A DNA stretch of 48,320 nt from positions 1-48,320 of the forward strand of contig JAJUGR010000016.1 in the NCBI GenBank assembly GCA_029265905.1, in the 5' to 3' direction. Source of the stretch: Sporomusaceae bacterium (GTDB taxonomy: Bacteria > Bacillota > Negativicutes > Acidaminococcales > JAJUGR01). The stretch's first letter is position 1; every line of letters starts with the position of its first letter. Shown piece by piece: positions 43,048 through 48,320 of this stretch. The translations under genes and the position numbers were made by a program. The notes under the pieces are model-generated. The model was not told the DNA's origin and searched no databases. It worked only from the letters and a program-made list of their open reading frames with translations.

Positions 43048-43070
43048 AAAGAGAGGGTTTCCCTCTCTTT
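43048..43070 (+). terminator. Rho-independent terminator
   Basis: A 10-base-pair stem, 43048-43057 with 43061-43070, has a 3-base loop and an AT-rich tail (ATTCAT). Confidence 0.85.
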
Positions 43071-43133
43071 ATTCATGCGCAGGAATATGATACACTATCA
43101 CTTACAAGTTGGCGAAGAATGGGTTGAATTGTG

Positions 43134-43637
43134 ATGAAAAAAACGAATGCGGCCCGCCTGCTCGATCGTTTGTCGATTGAATACGCGGTCCGCACTTATC
43201 CGATACAGGACGGTGAACACCTGGAAGCGGCAGCGGTTGCGCGGCTGGTGGGCATGCGTCCGGAGCAGGTGTTCAAGACGTTGGCGGCGCGCGGCGACAA
43301 GCACGGGGTGCTGCTGGCTTGCATTCCGGCCGATCAGGAACTTGATTTAAAAAAACTGGCGGAGGCAAGCAATAACAAGCGGGTTGAGTTGGTGCAGCTA
43401 AAGGAAGTGCAAGCGCTGACCGGTTATGTGCGGGGCGGCGTATCGCCGCTTGGCGCGAAGAAAAGCTATCCGGTGTATGTCGATCAAAGTGCGCTGGATC
43501 TGCCTGTGATGGCGGTCAGCGCAGGCGTTCGCGGCGCGCAGCTTGTCTTGGCCCCGCATGACTTGGTGCAGGCCGTGCAGGCGACTGTTCATCCGATTAC
43601 GCGGCGCTTGCCGGATGCGTCTGAGTTGGAAATATAA
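43134..43637 (+). CDS. ybaK: Cys-tRNA(Pro)/Cys-tRNA(Cys) deacylase YbaK
   Basis: Free-standing tRNA-editing domain of 167 residues, related to the INS domain of bacterial prolyl-tRNA synthetases. The key lysine is Lys48 in QVFKTL, and the glycine-rich GYVRGGVSPLG near 101-111 and the end region VLAPHDLVQAV match the family. It clears cysteine wrongly attached to tRNA-Pro. The ATG at 43134 is preferred although a GTG precedes it directly; no strong ribosome site is visible. A B3/B4-domain protein follows after 22 bases, and threonine synthase after that, apparently as one unit. Confidence 0.93.
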   Translation: MKKTNAARLLDRLSIEYAVRTYPIQDGEHLEAAAVARLVGMRPEQVFKTLAARGDKHGVLLACIPADQELDLKKLAEASNNKRVELVQLKEVQALTGYVRGGVSPLGAKKSYPVYVDQSALDLPVMAVSAGVRGAQLVLAPHDLVQAVQATVHPITRRLPDASELEI

Positions 43638-43659
43638 TTTGCAGGAGAGGCGGACAAAA

Positions 43660-44325
43660 ATGATAAACATTGCACCGGACATCCGGCAGAACATTGCCGG
43701 GTGCAGGTTGGGCGTTACGGTTATTCGGCAAGCCTCTGTCCGCGGCACATCGCCGCAATTGAGGCAGGAGTTTCAGGCAATCAAGCAGGCGGTGGCGACT
43801 GCTTACAATATTGAAACCTTGACTAGGGTGCCGCGGATTTTAGCTGTCCGCAACATGTACAAGCGCATGGCGATTGATCCAAGCCGGTACAGGCCGGCCT
43901 CGGAGGCGCTTGTGCGGCGTGTTTTGCAGGAAAAGAACCTCTATTACATTAATAGTGCTGTTGATGCGAATAATTGCTGTTCGTTGAAATATCTCGTGCC
44001 AATTGGCATATACAACCTAGATAAAGTGGAAGGAGAGATAACCTTCGGCATCGCGAAAGGCGGCCAATATGAAGGCATCAACGGAAGAATCTTTTCCGCG
44101 GACGGACAGCCTGTTTTAATGGACGCGCAGGGGCCTTTCGGGAATCCGACCACCGATTCCACCCGGACTGCAGTCACGTTAGGAACGAGCAGCCTGCTGA
44201 GCGTCATGTATTGCGATGACGCCATCCCGGAAAGCGAACTGACCGCCATGTTGCAGGGAACTGCCGACATGATGACCGCCTACAATGGCGGCAAGATAGA
44301 GTGGTCTGGCATTATTCAAGCATAA
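43660..44325 (+). CDS. B3/B4 (phenylalanyl-tRNA synthetase editing-type) domain protein
   Basis: Single-domain protein of 221 residues related to the B3/B4 domain of the PheRS beta subunit, which removes tyrosine from tRNA-Phe. Typical sequence features are SRYRPASEALVRRVLQ near residues 74-89, the NNCCSLKYLVPIGIYN stretch and the late GTSSLLSVMYCDD. Stand-alone forms occur in many Firmicutes and their substrate is not clear. ATG 43660 follows AGGAGAGG at 43643-43650. Its stop codon overlaps the ribosome site of thrC, so these genes are coupled. Confidence 0.85.
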   Translation: MINIAPDIRQNIAGCRLGVTVIRQASVRGTSPQLRQEFQAIKQAVATAYNIETLTRVPRILAVRNMYKRMAIDPSRYRPASEALVRRVLQEKNLYYINSAVDANNCCSLKYLVPIGIYNLDKVEGEITFGIAKGGQYEGINGRIFSADGQPVLMDAQGPFGNPTTDSTRTAVTLGTSSLLSVMYCDDAIPESELTAMLQGTADMMTAYNGGKIEWSGIIQA

Positions 44326-44337
44326 GGAGTGACAAGT

Positions 44338-45834
44338 GTGACTATTTTTTCGAGTACCAGAGGACTGGACACTGGCACAAGTGCTGCCGCAGCCATCTTG
44401 AAGGGGCTAGCTTCTGACGGCGGTTTGTTCGTGCCGTCACAGTTGCCGCGCTTGACAATTGACGACATTATTGCGCTTCAGGAAATGACGTATCAGCAGC
44501 GGGCAAGCAAGGTGCTGGGGCTGCTGCTGCCGGGCTACACCGAGCAGGAGCTCGGCGCTTGGATTGAAAAAGCCTATGCTGATTTTGACGACGCGCGGGT
44601 TGCGCCGGTTGTTCCGGTTGCGCCGGGAGTCGCCATGCTGGAATTATGGCACGGCCCGACGGCGGCCTTTAAAGACATGGCCTTGCAGGTGTTGCCATAT
44701 TTATTGACGGCCGCGATTCAAAAAACCGGGGCGACCGATGAAATCGTGATTTTGGCCGCTACGTCCGGCGATACAGGCAAGGCAGCGCTGGAAGGGTTTA
44801 AGGACGTTCCGGGTACCCGCATTATGGTCTTTTTCCCGGAGGTGGGAGTCAGCCCCATGCAGCGGTGGCAGATGGTTACGCAAGGCGGCAGCAATGTCAG
44901 CGTCGTTTCCGTCGTGGGGAATTTTGACGATGCGCAGTCGGGTGTGAAAAAATTGTTTGCGGATCGGGCGCTGGCCAAACGTCTGGCGGCGGGCGGTTTT
45001 GCCTTTTCGTCGGCGAATTCGATCAACTGGGGGCGCTTGGCGCCGCAGGTAGCGTATTACTTCAGCGCCTACGCTGATTTGCTCAAGCAGGGGAAAATTA
45101 ACGCCGGCGATTTGATCAATGTTGTTGTGCCGACCGGCAACTTCGGCAATATTCTTGCCGCTTATTACGCCAGGGAAATGGGCCTGCCGCTTGGCAAGCT
45201 GATTTGCGCCTCCAATCAAAATGATGTGTTGACCGAATTTTTGACAACGGGCGTGTATGATCGACAGCGCCCCTTTTTCCAGACGCTGTCGCCGTCCATG
45301 GATATCTTGCTGTCAAGCAATCTCGAACGCCTCTTATATCACCTGACCAAGGGCAACGCGGTAAAAGTTGCCGGCTGGATGGATTCGCTGGCAAAAACCG
45401 GCCGCTATCAGGTGGATGATGAAACGCTGGCTGCGCTTCACGACATCTTTGCCGCAGGCTGCACCGGCGATGAGGCGACCAAAAGCGTGATCAGCCATGT
45501 CCTGCAGGAAAACAACTATCTGCTCGATCCGCACACGGCGGTCGCCTGGAGCGTGGCGCAGGAATATAAAGCGAAATCGGGCGATGAACGGTACAGCCTT
45601 ATTGTTTCGACTGCCAGCCCGTATAAGTTCTGTCGGCCGGTGCTGGAAGCCGTGTCAGACGCGCCGGTCGCAGAAGGGGCGGATGAATTTGACCTGATCC
45701 GCCAATTGGCCGCGAAGACAGCGACCAGTGCGCCGGCGGCGTTGGCAAGACTGGAGAACGAAACGGTGAAACATCAAAAGCTGGTGCAAAAAGACGGTCT
45801 GGAGCAGGCCGTTTGTGAATGGCTGAAGGTATAA
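44338..45834 (+). CDS. thrC: Threonine synthase
   Basis: PLP enzyme converting O-phosphohomoserine to threonine. The 498-residue protein belongs to the longer bacterial and fungal type. The PLP lysine is Lys112 in PTAAFKDMALQ, and the phosphate loop lies in VPTGNFGNILAAYYA. GTG 44338 is the start; AAGGAG at 44324-44329 overlaps the TAA of the gene before, giving translational coupling with the B3/B4 protein. No homoserine dehydrogenase or kinase gene is adjacent, unlike many thr operons. A terminator follows. Confidence 0.95.
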   Translation: MTIFSSTRGLDTGTSAAAAILKGLASDGGLFVPSQLPRLTIDDIIALQEMTYQQRASKVLGLLLPGYTEQELGAWIEKAYADFDDARVAPVVPVAPGVAMLELWHGPTAAFKDMALQVLPYLLTAAIQKTGATDEIVILAATSGDTGKAALEGFKDVPGTRIMVFFPEVGVSPMQRWQMVTQGGSNVSVVSVVGNFDDAQSGVKKLFADRALAKRLAAGGFAFSSANSINWGRLAPQVAYYFSAYADLLKQGKINAGDLINVVVPTGNFGNILAAYYAREMGLPLGKLICASNQNDVLTEFLTTGVYDRQRPFFQTLSPSMDILLSSNLERLLYHLTKGNAVKVAGWMDSLAKTGRYQVDDETLAALHDIFAAGCTGDEATKSVISHVLQENNYLLDPHTAVAWSVAQEYKAKSGDERYSLIVSTASPYKFCRPVLEAVSDAPVAEGADEFDLIRQLAAKTATSAPAALARLENETVKHQKLVQKDGLEQAVCEWLKV

Positions 45835-45840
45835 CGGGAG

Positions 45841-45872
45841 CGGGTCGTTTTTTGCGGCCCGTCTTCATTTTT
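45841..45872 (+). terminator. Rho-independent terminator after thrC
   Basis: CGGGTCG at 45841-45847 pairs with CGGCCCG at 45855-45861 (one wobble), followed by a T-rich tail. Confidence 0.75.
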
Positions 45873-45889
45873 GTTAGGGAGGTGCTTGT

Positions 45890-47641
45890 ATGCGCGTATT
45901 GCTTACGGCGTTCAACAGCCGGTTTACTCATTCCTCATTGGCGCTTAGGTATCTTGATGCCGCTTGTAAAAAAGCCGGGCACGATGCTTCAATATATGAA
46001 ACGACCATTCAGACGCCTTTGGCCAGCGTTCTGATGGAAGTCTATCAGCGGCGGCCGGAAGTGGTAGGGCTTGCCGTGCATATTTGGAATCGTGATTTGA
46101 GCCTGTCCCTTGCGGCGGCGATTAAGCAGGTGATGCCGCAGACGCGGGTTGTTGTCGGCGGGCCGGAGGTAACGTATGCCGCACGTGCGGTGCTGGAGGC
46201 AAATCCGGCGATCGACGCGGTTGTTATGGGCGAAGGGGATCAGCTCTTCCCGCAGCTTTTGTCCGATCTGGCTGAACGGGGCGCGTTTGTGTCCCGCCCG
46301 GGTCTGGCGTTTCGCACCCAAGCCCAAATTGTGCTCGAAGGCGGCCCGCTGGAGGTTGCCGAATTAGATGATTTGCCTTTTCCGTATTGCCATGCCGCAG
46401 AAAACGAATGGCGCGACCGCGTCTTGTATTATGAGACGTCGCGCGGCTGTCCATTCCGCTGCGCGTACTGCTTGTCGGCTGTCAGCCGCAGCGTTCGCCG
46501 GCGCTCGTTGCCGGTTGTGCTGGCGGAATTGGCGACCATCATAAAAATGAGACCGCGCCAGGTGAAGTTCGTCGACAGGACCTTTAACCTGGACGAAGCC
46601 TATTTCCGGCCGATTTTAGCTTATTTAGCCGAGCAGGACACGGAGCTGGAGTTTCACTTTGAATTAGCGGTGGAGCGCCTGTCGGAGTCCTTTTTAACTT
46701 GGTTGGAAAGCGCGCCGCCGGGGCGGTTCCGCTTTGAAGTCGGGGTCCAGACGATTACGCCGGATGCCTTATGCGCCATTAACCGGCAGCAAGACTGGGC
46801 AGTGGCAAAAGAGCGGCTAAGTCGCTTGTGCGCGCTGCGGAATTGCGTCACCCATCTGGATCTGATCTGCGGCTTGCCGCATGATACGCCAGAGAGCTTC
46901 GCTGCCGCCCTGGATGCCGTTTACCGGCTCGGACCGGATGAATTGCAGCTTGGTTTTTTGAAGCTGCTGCCCGGCGCGCCACTGCAACAGGAAGCGGCGC
47001 GCTATGAATACCGCTATTTGCCCAATACGCCGCCGTACGAAGTGTTGGCCTCGAAAACCATGCCGTATGAGGACATGAGTCGTTTCAAGCGCATGGAAGC
47101 GCTGTTGGATCAGTTGTATAACACCGGGCGGTTCAAACGCATTGTCGCACTGTTGGTCGAGCAAGTTTATGAGCGATCAGTATCGCGTTTCCTGCGGGCT
47201 TTGAGCGTGTGGTGGGAGGGGGAGGGGCTGTTTCAAGTGCAGCAGAACCCGCGGGTTGCGGCGGAACATTTATGGCGGTTTGTGCAAACCTTGCCGGAAC
47301 GGATCCAGCCGGCCGCCGCAGAGTGCTTGATGCTTGATGTCCTTGTCTTCCAGCCTGGTTGGCGGCCGGCCTTTTTGCCGTGGCGCAACGAAAGCCAGGA
47401 AGCGATGGCGGTCGCCTTTTGGCGGGACGAGGAGCGGGTTCGTCGCTATTTGCCGGATTATCAGCACCTGTCCTGGCGGGAGATTAACCGGCGCTACGCA
47501 GTGGAGTGGTTTTTGGCTTATGACCCCGTTGGCGGGGGACTGTCTGGGGAAAGGCAAGCGGCAAGACCGGTGCTTGTTGATTTAACAAGCGAGTATGCAA
47601 AATGCTGGCAATTGACAGAAAAACAAGGGGCAATTGAATAA
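45890..47641 (+). CDS. B12-binding domain radical SAM protein (DUF4080 type)
   Basis: Protein of 583 residues. The N-terminal cobalamin-binding-like domain (about 1-140) has the GGPEVTYAA loop. The radical SAM core follows, with the cluster motif CPFRCAYC (Cys187, Cys191, Cys194) and later VKFVDRTFN and FEVGVQTI. The C-terminal third has the DUF4080 arrangement. The usual cobalamin-binding histidine motif (DxHxxG) is not seen, so B12 may bind base-off or not at all. Substrate is unknown; relatives include methyltransferases and hopanoid or antibiotic enzymes. GGGAGGTG precedes ATG 45890. It is followed by an independent promoter. Confidence 0.9.
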   Translation: MRVLLTAFNSRFTHSSLALRYLDAACKKAGHDASIYETTIQTPLASVLMEVYQRRPEVVGLAVHIWNRDLSLSLAAAIKQVMPQTRVVVGGPEVTYAARAVLEANPAIDAVVMGEGDQLFPQLLSDLAERGAFVSRPGLAFRTQAQIVLEGGPLEVAELDDLPFPYCHAAENEWRDRVLYYETSRGCPFRCAYCLSAVSRSVRRRSLPVVLAELATIIKMRPRQVKFVDRTFNLDEAYFRPILAYLAEQDTELEFHFELAVERLSESFLTWLESAPPGRFRFEVGVQTITPDALCAINRQQDWAVAKERLSRLCALRNCVTHLDLICGLPHDTPESFAAALDAVYRLGPDELQLGFLKLLPGAPLQQEAARYEYRYLPNTPPYEVLASKTMPYEDMSRFKRMEALLDQLYNTGRFKRIVALLVEQVYERSVSRFLRALSVWWEGEGLFQVQQNPRVAAEHLWRFVQTLPERIQPAAAECLMLDVLVFQPGWRPAFLPWRNESQEAMAVAFWRDEERVRRYLPDYQHLSWREINRRYAVEWFLAYDPVGGGLSGERQAARPVLVDLTSEYAKCWQLTEKQGAIE

Positions 47642-47674
47642 AAATCTTTCTTTTCCGTCTATTTCGCCATTCTG

Positions 47675-47703
47675 TTTACAAGTGAAAATCCACCTGCTAT
47701 GAT
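47675..47703 (+). promoter_or_regulatory. Promoter of the 51-residue protein gene
   Basis: TTTACA at 47675-47680, a 17-base spacer and TATGAT at 47698-47703. Confidence 0.7.
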
Positions 47704-47755
47704 TTGACTTGTGGCTTTCATTTATAAAGAAGAATTAAGGAGTGTGCAAAAAGAC

Positions 47756-47911
47756 GTGAGCAAGATCGAACTGTTGTCGAGAATCCAAAAGCTGACCAAT
47801 TTGGTTCATGGAGATGACCTCTCCCGCTACGCATTGTCGGAAAGCAGCGTGGCGGAACTGCGCCAAGCTTTGGACAAGATGACTGACGAGTATATCGACA
47901 CCTATTGCTGA
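47756..47911 (+). CDS. Small 51-residue protein, unknown
   Basis: Short helical protein (MSKIELLSRIQKLTNLVHGD at its start), with charged and leucine-rich helices suited to protein-protein contact and a C-terminal cysteine. I do not recognise a family. GTG 47756 lies 13 bases after AAGGAG at 47737-47742, slightly far; other in-frame GTGs at 47744 and 47711 are worse placed. It has a good promoter upstream and a strong terminator downstream, which supports it being a real gene. Confidence 0.65.
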   Translation: MSKIELLSRIQKLTNLVHGDDLSRYALSESSVAELRQALDKMTDEYIDTYC

Positions 47912-47938
47912 TTGCACTTTCTTCACAACATAAGCGAT

Positions 47939-47979
47939 GATAAAAAACGACTGCGGCTTTGCTGCAGTCGTTTTTTATC
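47939..47979 (+). terminator. Strong rho-independent terminator
   Basis: A 16-base-pair stem, 47939-47954 with 47964-47979, contains a run of six T in its right arm. Confidence 0.92.
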
Positions 47980-48148
47980 GGTTCGCGGGAATGACCTTGA
48001 AAAATGGTCTGTATTGTAGGCGAGTGGGCGCCCAACCATATTGTTAGAAAGTCGTTTGCAGAAAGTTGAAAAACGTAGCAATGATGTAATAAACACGAAT
48101 AATGCCTAATTATAAATAGATAAGGCCGAATTTGGCTGATTTTAACGG
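47980..48148. other. AT-rich non-coding stretch upstream of the putative rRNA promoter
   Basis: I see no gene here. The sequence is AT-rich with several A-tracts (for example near 48060-48120), as often found upstream of strong rRNA promoters, where they can act as UP elements. Confidence 0.4.
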
Positions 48149-48178
48149 TTGAGCGAAACAAAAGGGCTATGCTATTAT
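48149..48178 (+). promoter_or_regulatory. Putative rRNA operon promoter
   Basis: TTGAGC at 48149-48154, an 18-base spacer and TATTAT at 48173-48178. It lies in front of a non-coding leader that runs to the window end. Confidence 0.5.
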
Positions 48179-48180
48179 AA

Positions 48181-48320
48181 ATGAGTCGCCGCTGAGAGGC
48201 GCGGCAAACCGGGTCCTTGAGAACTGAATAAGAGAGAATGTCGGATGTGTGTGACACGGTTTTCACCGCAAGGTGGAAAACGCGTCAAAAACAATAAACT
48301 TAGTTAATACAAAGAGCCAA
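48181..48320 (+). ncRNA. Putative 5' leader of an rRNA operon (16S beyond window)
   Basis: The region is non-coding. It has a boxA-like antitermination element, TCCTTGAGAACTGAATA (48214-48230), close to the CTTTGAAAACTGAA form seen in Firmicutes rRNA leaders. A GC-rich hairpin lies at 48187-48205, and an imperfect stem with a GCAA tetraloop spans about 48253-48286, suited to RNase III processing. The window ends in AAAGAGCCAA, before any 16S sequence. The identity is inferred from these features only. Confidence 0.55.

Noticed and set aside
1-48320. CRISPR arrays, insertion sequences, prophage genes, toxin-antitoxin pairs
   Set aside because: No repeat-spacer pattern, transposase, integrase or typical small toxin-antitoxin gene pair was seen on either strand.

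Overview
The window reads as chromosomal DNA from an anaerobic, diderm member of the Firmicutes, most likely Negativicutes (Sporomusaceae-like). This is inferred from gene content and was not searched. Ribosome binding sites are strong Firmicutes-style AGGAGG/GGGGG boxes with many GTG and TTG starts, yet there is an outer-membrane beta-barrel protein (10230-10700) and an RND-type periplasmic adaptor (8227-9333), which need an outer membrane. The hybrid-cluster protein has the cysteine spacing of strict anaerobes. Base composition is moderately GC-rich and even, except for AT-rich intergenic stretches near 33.9-34.1 kb and 48.0-48.3 kb. No transposase, prophage, CRISPR array or tRNA was seen, so this looks like ordinary core or near-core chromosome.

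Layout. 0-4.3 kb: membrane acyltransferase-like protein, YeiH-type exporter and hybrid-cluster protein Hcp. 4.3-8.2 kb: DedA protein, a TrkA-type potassium channel directly followed by an unknown membrane protein, and an alpha/beta hydrolase. 8.2-10.7 kb: envelope genes (efflux adaptor, LytM-like peptidase, small outer-membrane barrel). 10.8-15.5 kb: a same-strand cofactor block of macro-domain protein, MetK, an AmrS-type radical SAM enzyme, PncB and PncA. 15.6-21.3 kb: an MFS transporter, then on the minus strand CstA with its LytS/LytT two-component pair. 21.5-24.3 kb: a P-type ATPase whose cation-site residues match the animal Na,K-ATPase (P2C) pattern. 24.4-28.5 kb: a tight run of ogt, corA, an ArsC/Spx-like gene, a ylxP-like gene, rtcB and thpR. 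28.6-34 kb: a large GGDEF-EAL sensor, a membrane-anchored hydrolase and an MscS-related membrane protein. 34.1-40.7 kb: a free-standing GHKL ATPase, a nitroreductase, a ferritin-like protein, a MATE exporter and two unrecognised proteins. 40.7-45.8 kb: NAD synthetase, a small ACT-like protein, two free-standing aminoacyl-tRNA-editing-type domains and threonine synthase. 45.9-47.9 kb: a B12-binding radical SAM protein and a 51-residue protein. The last 340 bases look like the promoter and leader of an rRNA operon whose 16S gene would begin just past the window.

How the genes fit together. PncA, PncB and NadE cover three steps of NAD salvage (nicotinamide to nicotinate, to NaMN, then NaAD to NAD), and the macro-domain protein next to them handles an ADP-ribose product of NAD. 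LytS/LytT probably sense an extracellular carboxylate and switch on CstA, as in other bacteria where such pairs control CstA-family pyruvate transporters; two 11-base direct repeats sit upstream of the cstA promoter. RtcB and ThpR act on the same RNA ends. YbaK and the B3/B4 protein both resemble editing modules of tRNA synthetases. I do not see a clear-cut new multi-gene system. The best candidates for undescribed function are the channel-partner protein at 6081, the GHKL ATPase at 34162 and the 38782/40347 pair.
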